A stretch of 64,000 bases of DNA from Liolophura sinensis (lineage: Eukaryota; Mollusca; Polyplacophora; Chitonida; Chitonidae), in the NCBI RefSeq assembly GCF_032854445.1, contig NC_088302.1, positions 19,461,338-19,525,337 of the forward strand, written 5' to 3'. This document shows, in pieces, positions 12,021-24,564 of this stretch. The translations under genes were made by a program, and so were the position numbers. The notes under the pieces are model-generated. The model was not told the DNA's origin. It did no database searches and saw nothing but the letters and a program-made list of their open reading frames with translations. Positions within the stretch are counted from its first letter, which is position 1. Every line of letters starts with the position of its first letter.

Positions 12021-15000
12021 ATGTTTAGCAAATCTTTCATTTTCGCAATGGTGGTTGCGTTAGGTGCATATTCATACCTGAAGTACTATGGGCCCACGGA
12101 AGAGGACAGAATTAAAGACAACATCATTTCTGCTTGGCATACCATCATTCGTGAACCGTCATCAAAATTCCGACGTGTTGCCGTGGGGTAAACTTTAAAT
12201 AACTTAAAATTTCATTCTTTTACTTAAATTTTAGTGACCTTTGCTCACGTACTAAATGTTATAAAAGACAGTATCATCGATAACTTCGCGCTGAAGCTAC
12301 GAAGCAATAATAGACTTTTGTGAATCACCGTAAGTAGAGTATAGGCCGGAACCTGTCACTCTAATGACATGACATCTAGACATGGACACGTGACACGGTT
12401 GACACCAATTCATTGTGTTTTGTGTTGTATAATCAGATAACAGGCTAAAAAAAACTAAATATGTCAAAATATTGTCGTGCCATTGCCATTAAGTAAAGGC
12501 ACACATCTGTGTAAACAAACTTTTTTTTGTTGATACGTGATGACACAAAACAGGCAACTGTTGTATGGGTAGTTTGGATGCAGTGGGACGGTCTAGCCCA
12601 CGTCCCAATAACAGTCGCTAATATTTCATCAAGCTAAATGATATCCCTCCTTGTTTAACACTGTGATATTTACCTTGTCAAACAAATGAATGTCAGAAAT
12701 ACAAAATATGGAGGTAGTACATTTAAATCACCGGTAAATGTATGTTTCCTCCACATTACCAAGGGCACTTAGTAGTAAGTATATTATCAGAACCTGGGGC
12801 TAAAGCTAATTAGAGTTCTTGTTCAGATGAAAATAGATTATCTTGACTGTGCACCCACAGCAAAGCACTTTTTCCTTATATAAGACAAGCTGACTGTCAC
12901 ATCACTGACCCAAACCTCCCAAACACAAAGTTTCTTCCTTCAGCTATAATTCCGTTTACACTTGTACTTTTGAGCATGGGCACTCAGTTATCAACATGAT
13001 TCAAACTGTACGTCTTAATTTCTTAGTAATTCATGACAATAACAACAATTAAAAGATCTATACTGTAGCTATACTGCACTATAAGATACATGTATATTGT
13101 ATGATGTCCATACTGGAAAAAACATTCCTGTTTTTACAGAGTAAATGCAGATGTGGATTTAATTGTCCCTGGCATTGAGCTATTGAATGCTCTGAATGTC
13201 GTGCCTGGTGATAAAAGCGACCATGAGTCCCTGGATTCATTGAGCAAGCTTCAGGAGACCTTTGCATTGTTTTTCTCAAGAGGCTCCGCTGCAGAGAGAT
13301 ACTTTGCTGATGCTGATTTGTACCGAACAATAGTACAGGCTGCAGAGTCTCTAGCTAGTGTACAGGTATGTATATAGGCCATTGACCATGATTATTATAA
13401 TGAATGTGTTCACTCTTCTGATCTCTCACTCTGGTTTCCTCCACCCATAAAATTTAAATGCATGGCTATCGTAAATTCAGTTTTGAGTTCAGGCTGTTAA
13501 ACCCAATCAAACAAATCAAATAAACATGCATGTATGTTCTAATCTTCTGTATTTGTGTGTTAGTGGATAAAGATACTTAGATACAAGTCCTTGCTCCCTC
13601 TCCATTCAGTATTTTGATACAGTTGCTTTTTTATCAAGAAGATAGATGAAACATAATAATAAACAGACATCACACTTTATTTTCAGAAATTATGAAATTG
13701 AAAGCCATCAGTAAAGTTAAGAAAGTGTATTTGATTGTCTGCCATTTTTGATGGAATGTCATAACAGTTTATCTTGAAGCAAGATTCTCTGCTTGAATTG
13801 TGTCTATTATCAGTAGAAATATCAGTGCCTATTATCAGCACAGCTGTGTATCAGTCAAATAATTTTGGGAGGTGGCCTCGTTTTCAGTTCTTGTAATAGT
13901 ATGTTTATAATGTTGTTATAATAATCTACATCAAAATTTAGTAAGTATTCACTTTTCAGACACATATGAATCAATAACTGGTTCCAACTTGTACGTGTAG
14001 ATTGCTGTACTCATCATAAATTACGTATTGATGAAGTGACGACTAGTTGTAACTTCTAGATTGCTGTACTCATCATAAATCATAACTTTAATGATGAAGT
14101 GATGACTAGTTGTAACTTCTAGATTGCTATACTCATCATAAATTACGAATTGATGAAGTGATGACTAGTTCTAACTTCTAGATTGCTATACTCATCATAA
14201 ATTACAAATTGATGAAGTGATGACTAGTACTAACTTCTAGATTGTTCTACTCATCATAAATTACATACTGATGAAGCAATGAGTCAAACTTCTGGATTCA
14301 TTATAAATTTCATTTAAATTATCTCTGTGAGTTCAAGTCCAGTTCATGCTAGCTTCCTCTCTGGCCGTATGTGGGAAGGGCTGCAGCAACCTTCAGGTGG
14401 TCGTGGGTTTCCCCCAGCCTGTGCACTGTTTCCTTCCACCATAATGCTGGCCGCCGTCATATAAGTGAAATATTCTTGAGTACTGCGTAGAACACCAATC
14501 AAATAAATAAATAAATGGTTAGAACTAGTCATTGCTTGATAACTTCTAACTTCTTGATTGCTGCATTTACCATAAATTACATACTGATGAAGCAATGAAT
14601 GAAACTTCTAGATTCATTATAAATTACATAACTCTACTTTTCAGTCCTTCATTGGAGGAAACGCGGCATTAATGGCCAACAAGGTATCATCGCTGTTTCC
14701 TGATACTGAGGTAAGATCAAAATTTGAATTCCGTTTTGAAAATATCCAAGAAAGCCTGTAATGCCTAAAGCTGTAATGGTAGTAAACGCTTTACATTCAT
14801 TCAGTGATTAACTGTTCATTGGAGTAACAAATGAATAAAAACCAAAAACATCACCTAGAGTAATATTGCAAAAGGCTGAAATCTTTAAATCACCAGGATT
14901 TAATGTCATCAGAAATATTTTGACATCATCCCTCCATATAGTGTAATTTGTTTTCTGTTTCCAAATTATTTTAAATCAAATTCTAGGCATATCCACCCTG

Positions 15001-18000
15001 ATACATGTGAAGTAGCAGGGGAGCTGTCTCACCTGTTCCCAATGTATTAATACATCAAAGGGAGGTGTCGGCAACTCAACACCAGTCAGATGAGTCTCAT
15101 GTCAGACTGAGGGAGAAAATCACACAGAGGGAAAGAATTTTAGTGAAAAACTCATCAACAATTAATTTTTTCAAGCACAAATTTTTTCCAAGAAAATAAG
15201 GCGTCATATTTAGGATTTCCAATTGTCACTCTCATCAGACTGATGACACAGGCGTAAATTGTCAGATTTTTTTTTTCACATGTTAACCAATGAATGTACG
15301 GCCATTTTGACTCCTGACAATTTGCCTGTTTCCACAAGTAGTATACATGTACACATGTATTACTGGTACACAAATAAAACGAAGATGAAGAAGTAGGGTG
15401 TAGGAATTATCTGACCATCATCAGTAAGATAAGGGGGCCTCCAAGATTCAAATGGTTGTATCCCTGGTTAATTGTAACAATCAAAGGCTACTTTCACCAG
15501 ACTTCGTAAGTCTTTTTTTTTTTTTTTCATAAAAACCTTGTCTAAGTTATAATGCCATAAGACAACGTCATTTATTAGAAAAGTTACAAAAACTGATTGA
15601 TGAAGTTTTGTCAAAGAGGGTCCAGGCCCTTGAATATTGAGGCTGCATGCTTGAATTCAGCTCTCACTGCTTAGGTTGAGACTTTAAAGTCAGGAGGTTT
15701 GTCAGGTATACCTAGCCAGGGGTGTAGGAAGCAGTTTCAAAGTTGGGGGGCCAAGAGCCTCAGCAAAAAAGGCTCAAGTCCAGAGGGTTGCAGTCTGCCA
15801 TATTTAGTTTACAGAGAAAATATATTTGCAATATTGTGATGTTTTATTCAGCAAAGGGAAGTTTGTGTTACAAGGATATATAATTTCCCGAACCTGAAAA
15901 GATAGCAGGTAGCCATGCACCCCCACCTACCCACCCACCCATTTCCTACACCCCTGCTAGCAAAGGCTAGTGGATTAGGCAATTCTTAGACCAAATGTTT
16001 ATTCATTCCCTTTTGCCTTTACTTGCAGATTCAGTTTGTTGGACCTGTTGGACCAGGACTTCAGAAACTACTTCCGAAATCAATTAAGGTCCCAGCCGAG
16101 AGTTTAGTCGCCCAGGACGAAGTACACCTGATCATGGAGTATAAGGTGGGTGATCGCTGGGGCAACGACGTCACACCCGTGGCTAGTCGCTTCATCACCA
16201 GTCATGATGAATCCAATGCCCAGGCCAACATGCTGGAGACATTTTTCGCCAGCCTGAATGGGTTTAATGCTGACTTAGTTCTGCTGTCAGGACTTCACAT
16301 GATGGAGGGTCTGGAGGCAGATATGTTTGACCAGAGATTGCAGGTGCTTGTGTCCGGGTTGGAAAGCGTTCCCTCCCATGTCCCTGTTCATCTGGAACTG
16401 GCTAGCATGGCCAAGGAGGATTATCTGCATGGAATACTGGACAAGGTATGGGCCTAAATTATTCCATTCGTGTAGGTATTATACGAAGGGAGTATACTTG
16501 ATGTTGTCTTAGAAAGAGATTTCTTTTGCATGTATTATAATTTGCTGGTGTAATAACAAGGTGATAGTGTAAAAATAACTTTACATGTTGTAAGTAATAT
16601 TTCTCCCCTTATACATCATAATTACCATACACATAAACATTAATATTTCTACTATATGTGTAAATTGTGTGTACAAGTGTGTACTCTTATAGTTATGTGT
16701 ACATAAAGTCATTATGTAAATAATTACAACTAACTTACTAGTTTTGTAAAAATTTTAACACATATGTTTAATATATTTCTTCCTCTGGCTTTTTCATCAT
16801 TGTGAACATTTCCATAGTAAATACACTTTTTCATAAATTTATACCAGTTTCTCTTACATATGCCACTTGTCTAGTCACCAAGCTTAAATCTGATTTGCAT
16901 AAATTTGAATGTTGATGTTCATTCAGTGCATGATAATATTTCTGGCTTGTTCTTGCTATTAATCATGGCGTGTATGTTTATCTGTGGTGTTTTGATTTTT
17001 TATTTTTTTGCATTTAATACCAGGTTGTCCCATCTGTTTCTTCCATTGGTTTGAATGAACAGGAGCTGGGATTTTTTGCACGGGTTGGCTTTGGGAACAA
17101 CTTAACTAACATGGCCAAGGTTTTTTTTTTGTTATATGCTTCACTGAAAACTGCTGCTATTGTGGTTATTTCATTGCTTTTGGTAAAAAAAAAAATAAAT
17201 AAATAAATGATGTTTTACTGAGCCAGCATTATACAGGTCCGCATTCAGACAGTTCTGCTGTAAGAAAGCATCCTAGTGATATGACTGAATTTGTGAATGA
17301 GTTCAGGCTTGTGCTTGTCTTATGCCTATATAACAGACCATTTCCAATTAAAATCAGTGACACCTGTGTTGTCCAGAGATGTGTTTTAATGCATTTGAAC
17401 TCTCTGTAAAACATAGTCCAGCACATCATGTAGCTAACATGTGTGATTCTACTTAGGAGAACTTCAGTTCATTGACTGTTTAGGCCATCTTGCAGTTTTC
17501 ACCCCTTTTCAGTGTGAATACTTGAGTCGGATGTGGCTCGGTGGGAAATCATATTATCCGGTGTCCTCAGCAGGGCTTTTAAATGAAGCAACACTAGAAA
17601 TATACTGGAATTGAGAATGGAAGAGCGAGATGGACACCATTGTAAAATTGTCAAAATCAAGTTGCAACAAACTGACAAACTGTAACCTAGCACATCTAAT
17701 GAGTACATTTCTTTTGCAGGTTTTGCCACACGTTAGCTCTCTTGGCCTGAACGAGCAGGAGATTGCTTTTTCATCATCCGTAGCCGATGGGCCCCACACA
17801 GAGCTGTTCAAGGGCCAGTCTGGCCAGCCAGAGATACACAAAATAAGTGACATGATCTTGTGGATACTGAGAACCTATGGCTATTCTAACAAGAGAACTC
17901 AGTCCCGCTTGACCAGGGTCCATTTCCATTCCTTAACCTACCACATTATCGGTGTGATACCATCGGCTTGGCAGAATACAGAGTCTGCTGTTGCTGCTGG

Positions 18001-18289
18001 AACAAGGCTGGCTGGACGGCAAGCCTGTGATGTGGATCATTTATCATCAAAAATAGCAGATTTAAAAATACCATTAAAATTTAAACTATTTTCTGAAGAC
18101 CAGGAGAGGTTATTTGATGGTACAAAACCAGTATTATCCTGGGATAGGGAAGGGTTTCATTTTGCTTTTAGTCCTGTTTTAGTTTGCAAGAACCCAGAGA
18201 AAACCGTGGGATTAGGTGATTCCATATCGTCTACAGGATTGTTGTACTCACAATATCACCACTCGTATAGAGTGCCCAAATCAAGTTGA
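12021..18289 (+). CDS. ADPGK: ADP-dependent glucokinase, five coding exons, complete
   Basis: Phosphorylates glucose using ADP and yields AMP; the animal enzyme is tied to the endoplasmic reticulum (family knowledge). Exons: 12021-12187, 13140-13365, 14645-14710, 16029-16445 and 17720-18289, with all borders GT-AG, giving 1443 coding nt and 481 aa. Human ADPGK is about 497 aa. The N-terminus (FIFAMVVALGAYSYLKYYG) is a hydrophobic signal or anchor. Next come VGVNADVDLIVPG near residues 54-66, FIGGNAALMA in exon 3 and FVGPVGP in exon 4. SLGLNEQE follows in exon 5, with the catalytic GLGD near 456-459 (Asp459 the predicted base). The start is the only ATG ahead of the hydrophobic segment. Intron 2 holds a 60-bp minisatellite and a SINE; intron 4 holds a duplicated exon (listed separately). 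Possible poly(A) signals are AATAAA at 18948 and 19047. Confidence 0.97.
13980..14636 (+). repeat. Minisatellite, about 60-bp unit, split by a SINE
   Basis: About five to six imperfect units containing CTTCTAGATTGCTATACTCA followed by CATAAATTAC and GATGAAGTGATGACTAG run from 13980 to about 14325. A SINE interrupts the array at 14326-14516, and further unit sequence resumes at 14517-14636. The whole block sits in ADPGK intron 2. Confidence 0.85.
14326..14516 (+). mobile_element. SINE (Nin-DC-like) inside the minisatellite
   Basis: It begins in the tRNA-like part (GAGTTCAAGTCCAGTTCATG carries a B-box-like motif) and runs through the TTTCCTTCCACCATAATGCT body. It ends with AAGTGAAATATTCTTGAGTA and a (AAAT)n tail. 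Minisatellite units flank it on both sides. Confidence 0.85.
17024..17206 (+). CDS. ADPGK: Duplicated extra exon of ADPGK (candidate cassette or terminal exon)
   Basis: After an acceptor CAG at 17021-17023, 32 codons read VVPSVSSIGLNEQELGFF and onward to NNLTNMAK. This resembles the first residues of the true last exon, VLPHVSSLGLNEQEIAF. The phase is 0 at both ends, matching exon 4 and exon 5. The donor after codon 32 (AAG followed by GTTTTTTTTT at 17120) is poor. If it is not used, the frame stays open for 28 more codons to TAA at 17204-17206. That adds a hydrophobic stretch (LKTAAIVVISLLLVKKK), with AATAAA overlapping the stop region. The exon could be an alternative cassette, an alternative last exon, or a relic of exon duplication. 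The open frame and kept GLNEQEL motif are seen; use is inferred. Confidence 0.5.
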   Translation, partial: VVPSVSSIGLNEQELGFFARVGFGNNLTNMAKVFFLLYASLKTAAIVVISLLLVKKKINK

Positions 18290-19493
18290 TGAAGGTTTTT
18301 GTTAAAATGCATGTACACTTTTATTTTGAAGAAATTTAAGTCGCCCAGCTGCATTTCTATTAAATCTACTGTAAATCCTCAACCTTACCAACCTCTGAAG
18401 CACTTTTTTCAGTGAAATTTATGGGCACAATTATTATGAAAATGAAGCTGAAATGATGTGTTTGTGTCACCATAGACGCAAGCTTCTAGAAACTGCAAAT
18501 TATTTCTGTACATTGTATAGTTCTCTCAGAATGTTTAAAAATATTGATCACAGATTCATTTGAAAAGGTTGAAAAATTAAGATATGTAAATATGAACTAA
18601 ATTTATGGGAAACTTTGAACAGCTTCAGATAAAACTAACTGATTACAGCGGGTTGTTAACCTCACCCACTCTACAGTGAACCATACAGACCAGACAAGTT
18701 TTGTTAGTCTTATCTCCAGGCTGTCAGTTTGACACCAGATTTAATCACAGACATTGCTGACTTAGGGAAGGTTGGTATTTGAATTTGTAACCCACACACG
18801 AATTAATCTCACTTGTTAATTAATATGCATACTGTGGCACAAACAAGCCTGTGTTTTAGCACAGCCAGCCCTTCGCAATGCTGTTGGTCTAGAGCTCCCA
18901 ATCATACTTATATTATGCACTTTTCCGTGCTCCCTTCAGATTTGGGGAATAAAAGAAATGATAGCCCACTGGCTATACATCTGGGAAAGCAACCATAAGC
19001 AGTATTATTGTCACAGATTCCCCGCATTAGCAGACATTTTACCTTCAATAAATCCTAATGCCACAGTATGGTTGCAGTATCACCAAAGTGACATTAAGCC
19101 GTTCATTCACAAAATTCTCATTTTTCGAGAGCTGTTTTTCAGAATGTTTGGCTGACAATCTGGGGGACAGGGATCGTTGTTAGTTATTTTTGTCACGTTT
19201 TCTAAGGTAACAGGTAAGCATTGATCGGTCCGTAGAACACATGTACCTGTGAATGTGAAATGTTCAGTGTTCCGCGATACAATTTTTTATACACCTTTCT
19301 TCACTAGCAAATTACTGTGATATAAACTATTGATAAAATTGACCAAATCTGTTTTTCTTTAAGAACTGTTTTATTATCGGTTGTTTCAAGTTCATTTTGT
19401 CTAACATATGATCTGTGCAAATGATTTCCGTCTCTGCTGTGTAAAAGAGTAACTAAATGTCTCAATGTTTTATTTCGATAAAAAATTAACAAT
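18290..19493. other. ADPGK 3' UTR and flank
   Basis: Sequence immediately after the ADPGK stop. Two AATAAA hexamers (18948-18953, 19047-19052) could end the transcript. No coding exon or interspersed element is evident. Confidence 0.5.
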
Positions 19494-19680
19494 GGCACGC
19501 CAGTGCAGCGCAATGATCCAGGAGCCTGTCATCAATGCAGTCGCTGTGAGTTCGAGTCCAGTTCATTCTGGCTTCCTCACTGGCTGTACATGGGAGCCTG
19601 CCCGCAACGTGTGGATGTTCGTGGGGTTTCCTCCCACCATAATGCTGGCCGCAGTCATATAAGTGAAATATTCTGTATTG
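19494..19680 (+). mobile_element. SINE (Nin-DC-like), missing A-box end and tail
   Basis: It includes GCCAGTGCAGCGCAATGATC, the B-box-like GAGTTCGAGTCCAGTTCATT, the CTCCCACCATAATGCTGGCC body and ATAAGTGAAATATTCT. It stops before the AAAT tail. Confidence 0.8.
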
Positions 19681-19964
19681 AAGAATTACTGTTGTACCCT
19701 AAATGCACACAGTGACATGCTATTATTTTGATGATCCAGAATACAGATTTATTTAGCGGACTTTCATTCAAGAAACTATCTTTGTAACTCCAATTTGGAT
19801 CATATTGACTTTATCATCACCATTGTAAACCTAAATGATTATAATGCTTCAACAACTGTCTGATCTGAACAAATGATTTTCACATTTTGTGTAAAGATCA
19901 ACTAAATTAAGATAATTAGATTGCTCAATATACATCAACGATGTACATGCAGAAGATGACGCTG

Positions 19965-20185
19965 TCATCATTTGGGAATCCAAAGAACATTTTATGCTTT
20001 GGACATTGTTGTTTCCGTAAACAATCTTATTTCATCATCTGGGGGGGGGGGGCGGGGGGCAAAGAATATTTTATGCTCTGGACTTTCATTCCATGATCAG
20101 TCTTCTTTCGTCGTTTGGGGGTCTCAAAGGACATTTTATGCTCTTGACTTTCATTCCATGATCAATCTCATTTCTCACCATTCAA
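19965..20185 (+). repeat. Three-copy tandem repeat, about 75 bp, with a G-run
   Basis: Three copies share an ACATTTTATGCTYTKGACWT-type block followed by TTCATTCCATGATCA. Between copies 1 and 2 is a G-run of 12 followed by C and 6 G (20041-20059). Confidence 0.7.
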
Positions 20186-20487
20186 TCAACCTGACCTGTC
20201 AGTTTCTATTTTATCATCGGTATGTCTACTTCAACACCCACAAACAATATTGAACACAGGGTCTTCATTCATTGCCCACTGCAGTCTTAGTCTTGTCAAC
20301 TTCTAAAGATCATCACTGAGTATGTAGCTCAACTCTTATAAGCAGTCCCTATTTTCATTTTTCATCTTCGATGCTTATGGCTCAGACATATCAGTTTATA
20401 TATCACACATGAACCGTTTCATTGCCAGTAACGGGATAACGGCGATCAAAACATATTACCTCTGTTATCTGATATATAACCATATAG

Positions 20488-20652
20488 CCATGATGTACAC
20501 ACAATCCTGATACATAGGTTTAAACGAATATGTACACACAATCCTGATACATATGCTTAAGTCATGATGTACGCTTAAGCCATGATGTACACACAATCCT
20601 GATGCATACACTTAAGTCATGATGTACACACAATCCTGATGCATACGCTTAA
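20488..20652 (+). repeat. Tandem repeat, about 37-bp unit
   Basis: Four imperfect units contain TGTACACACAATCCTGATRC and a CTTAAGYCATGA joint. One unit is partly deleted near 20570. Confidence 0.8.
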
Positions 20653-22840
20653 CCCATTATCAAGTCTCCACTTTAAATGAGTAACTAACCGTTTACACTT
20701 CTAAGGTCAAGGTTTATCAGCATAGGCCTAGATACGATGATTGCCCTTCACTACCACCATGTTCTTGGTTCAACCCTAAACACAGGAAGCAGTTCTATAC
20801 CTATAGGAAACAAACTGTTATTTTGATTATTGAAGTAAAGTGAAGACGTCATTACCGCGTAAAAATACAAAGGAGAAACGTGAAGTAGATTTTATTTTCA
20901 TTTTCATCTTTGCAATGAAATCAGTAAATCCACAGATGGTATATAATTGATTTATATCAGTATTGTGATTCCACTGATAGATTGATTACAAATAAAATAG
21001 AATGTTGCTGCATGTATGTAAGTATATATTTTTAGTTGAAGATTTTGTTGGGAAATACTTTTTATATTGTATGTTGAGACTGCAGAACCCAAAAATCTTT
21101 ACCAGTTTAAATGTTTCTGATGGTAGATTCATTGGAAAAAAAGGATGAATCAGTGTAGTAATCTAATTGTGTTCAGCCATTTAATTACAAGTATATGGGC
21201 ATGATTACTTAGTTATACAAAGATTGTAGACTGAATTTTATTAATAGTTATGTTTATAGTAATGCAGAATTTAATTAAAAAATGTTATGTTCTGTGAATT
21301 ATGAGTTCAAGGTGATAAATCATTGTTCTGTTTTAAAGTTGTTTTTATGATTTTTTTTTACGTAATACACGAGAATGTTCATAGTTTAAGTTGAAAAAGA
21401 GACTACTAACAATATCCGGAAACAGATATCTAAAATAATTAAGTGTAAGTTGACATCTCATATTAAATTTGTCTTTTGTGTATCTTTAAACTTTTATTAA
21501 GGTTTTACACTTGTTCTAAATATTTTACAAATGAATATTTGTATATTGAGTAAGGAACAATTTTTGTTTTTGTTGTGTTTTTTTTGTGTTTTTTTTTTGT
21601 TTTGTTTTTTTTCATACACCATGGGTTTCGAAAGTCAGATTTTAGCGAGTCTAATTTGGGAAGATACTAGCGTTTATTTGAGCCCAAGTATTCCGTAGAA
21701 ATTTCAATATTCATACAAAGATTTTTTTGTGCTAAGTAAAAACATTAAAAGTTTCAAATTGATATGTGGAAAGCGAATGGTAATGGGATGCTTATGTCTT
21801 TGAGGGAGAAAAATTGTATTTTTGTATCGTATTTTGTTTATATATTTGGCCTGAGTGACACAAGTAGATATATCTGTAATTTTTGTCATCGCTGATGACA
21901 GAACTGTGATAGAATTTCTTGCAGTACTAGCCCATAAAGGACCTAGTATGGCAATACATTAATGCTGAGGGTTTTACGTCGTACTAAGAGCAATTTTTCA
22001 GTCATATGACGATGCCCTGGTACGGTATGGCACAGAATTGATCCCAAAGACGTACAAGAAAGTGTAACGTCCAAAATCCCAGCACAATTCAGTAAACTTC
22101 AGAATCAAAAGTATAAATCTTGATCGAGTGAAATTGCAGATTTCACGACCATAAAAGAGATCTAAGTAATAATTTGCCAAAAAGGCACTGTCCATCAAAA
22201 GTGATAACGTATTTCGATTTTTTTATTTACGCACCGCTCACACGGACACAAGCTAGCTTCAGGTATTTGAGTCACACAGTTGTCACATACCGAGGAAAAA
22301 GGGAGCTATAGTAAATCAGAACTGAAGATTGAAGTGTAGGATTGTGCCAGTAGTTGGCTGTGAGAGCTATGTAATCGGTTTCACTTGTTAATGGTCACAG
22401 TTCCTTCCATAGGAGGCGATTGTCCACCTTACCATACAACACCTTTTGCCCTTGAAATCTTGTGATATACGCTTCTAGAGAGTGTAATACGCCCTATGAA
22501 TTTTCCAGATATTTGCATGGGCGGGCTTTCTACAACACTCAGTTAGATTATACTATCCAGATATCAGTGACTCGAAACAATGGGCATTTGTAGTTATATA
22601 TCATTATACAACACGAAACTTTACAACGTTTATTGACCAAGAAATGATATGTATCCTATGTATAATATGACTTTCTATTCTTCTATAAATCTAGCTCACT
22701 ACTGTCTTCTGTTGACTTGAGTATGGTTTTCATCCTGTGTGGAGCGCATGTTAATACATGCGGCTTTGTTGTGTTTGCGTGGTCTCTTGTGAGCAGAGAC
22801 AACATTCGGTTGTGGAACGAGGAGATTCGTGCATAAACTA
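20653..22840. other. AT-rich spacer
   Basis: No exon was recognised. Contents are low-complexity T/G sequence near 21560-21612 and a short fragment at 21961-22040 (TACGTCGTACTAAGAGCAAT, then TTTTTCAGTCATATGACGA). That fragment belongs to the same interspersed family as the longer copy at 52895-53180. Confidence 0.5.
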
Positions 22841-22983
22841 ATTTCTGAATTAAGTCAAAATTATAAACTTATGATGCTTAGGGTTCATTACTTGAAGTTC
22901 ACAAGGTGGTCAAAGTTTAAATTTCTTGAGCCCTAAAATAACCTTTAAAATCATATTTCAAATTTTTGACTTAAGTCAGAAAT
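22841..22983. repeat. Short palindromic element, 143 bp
   Basis: The left end ATTTCTGAATTAAGTCAAAA and the right end TTTTTGACTTAAGTCAGAAAT form an almost perfect 20-bp inverted repeat. The interior is also partly self-complementary. The structure is MITE-like with no coding potential. Confidence 0.65.
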
Positions 22984-23273
22984 GGCTTTGTACAATTCGC
23001 CCGTTAACCCAACATTCCTTATTCTGTGAATGGCGTTCAATTTAATAAAGATTTCTTATAATTGGATATAAATATTCGAATTTATGAAATTACTTGAAAC
23101 TAGCATGTGGATCTGACGCTCTGAGAACAAGGGGTCTATAAGGTATCTTTGGCGCTGGAAAATAATATTTCTCTGAAGGTACCAGGTCTTGCTGGCTCAG
23201 GGCACTCCGGTTTTCCTCGGCCATAAACCTTATCACAGTCATGCATTTACCTGAAAACTTCATGAACAGGGCG

Positions 23274-23512
23274 TTATTTATTTATTTATTTATTTGATGT
23301 TTTACGCCGTACTCAAAAATATTTCACAAGACGGCGGCCATCATTAGGGTGGGAGAACAAACGAGGTGCCCGGGGGAAACCCACAATCATCCGCATGATG
23401 GTGGTAGACCTTTTCCATGCAAATATACGGCCGGAGAAGAATCCAGTATGAGTTGAACTTGAACTCACAGCGACCGCATTGGTGAGAGGCTGACTCGCTG
23501 ACCATAAAACCT
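23274..23512 (-). mobile_element. SINE (Nin-DC-like), near full length
   Basis: On the plus strand it starts with a (TTTA)n tail and TGTTTTACGCCGTACTCAAA, continues through GGGGGAAACCCACAATCATC, and ends in the tRNA-like head (GAACTTGAACTCACAGCGAC). Confidence 0.85.
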
Positions 23513-23819
23513 CCTATAGCAAAAAAGAGTAACGAATTCTAGGTCGGTAGCGTTTATTGTTCCAAAATCAAGCTCTGAAAGGTTTGAATGAAGCTTTGCA
23601 CAGGGAAGTTCGACCCATATCGGGTGCGATGCGGAGGTTTCCTTAACATAATTTATAAACCAAACATGGATATCGGCGTAAGACATCTTTGAACAGTCAA
23701 GTTTATTATACATCAGCCCTGTTCACTTTCCTCTCACTGGATAAAGCCAAAGTCACGTTCGCTCATCATTCCGTGATTTTGCGCCCAGTGACGTCAACAA
23801 GGCCTACCACGCCATGGCA

Positions 23820-24010
23820 TACCTCGAATACAGGTAGGTGAAAGACGCTACTTTTGCCGATATAAATACAAGAAAACGAAAGCATGGCGGTAATTGAGAG
23901 CATATGCAGAGAAAATGTAAATAGATCTATCAAGAAGGCCATTGTATATCCAGATACGTTCGTTTCTAGGGCCTCAGTTCAAATAACAACCACCAGAAGA
24001 CGCCAGGTTA
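23820..24010 (+). other. Possible orphan first exon with a TATA-like box
   Basis: A TATAAATA lies at about 23864 and an ATG at 23884 opens 67 codons (MAVIESICRENVNRSIKKAI at the start). The first 40 codons look protein-like, while the rest is low complexity. No family is recognised, and no downstream exon or strong donor could be assigned. Chance is a real alternative. Confidence 0.2.
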
Positions 24011-24564
24011 CAAACACGAGCGCCTTCTGTTTCTTTGCGGCTTTTTTTCTGCGGAAGTTGCTTCTTCCCCCCAAAAGCATGGTTTAGAAAAATGCTTCTA
24101 TGGGTTGGGGGATGATTTTTGGCGCACTTTTCTCCGGTTTGGCATCTGCTTTTTTTGGTTTGGAAGGTGCTTGTTGGGACTAGCCTTATATCCTTACTTG
24201 GTTTGGTGATTATTTCGTCTGGGACATACATGTTTGACGGTGATCGCCTTCCAAAGTAGAAACGTAAAGTAGACTAGCTCCACTGCTATGCAGGGTACCT
24301 TAACGATGAGACCAATATGAGCAAATAGACCTTTACACTACAGCCGTCCGTCCTTCTGTCCATCATAAAACAGTTTCCGGTTATTATTCTATTCAAAATG
24401 GGGATTTTGAGTTCAAAATAACCTTGGTCCATGTCTTCATTTTGACCAATTACAGATAACGTTCGAGATGCTTCGTCCATTGTTAGGTAAATGATAATCA
24501 TAGCAATACAGGAACAGTTGGGTTGCATAAACTGGAACGCCCATAATGTGAACCATGCAAACCC

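Noticed and set aside
17024-17119. Mutually exclusive exon pair in ADPGK
   Set aside because: The true last exon carries both the duplicated part and the rest of the enzyme, so simple replacement would lose the active site; cassette, terminal exon or relic remain.
20488-20652. CRISPR-like array
   Set aside because: Repeats are directly adjacent without unique spacers, and the genome is eukaryotic.
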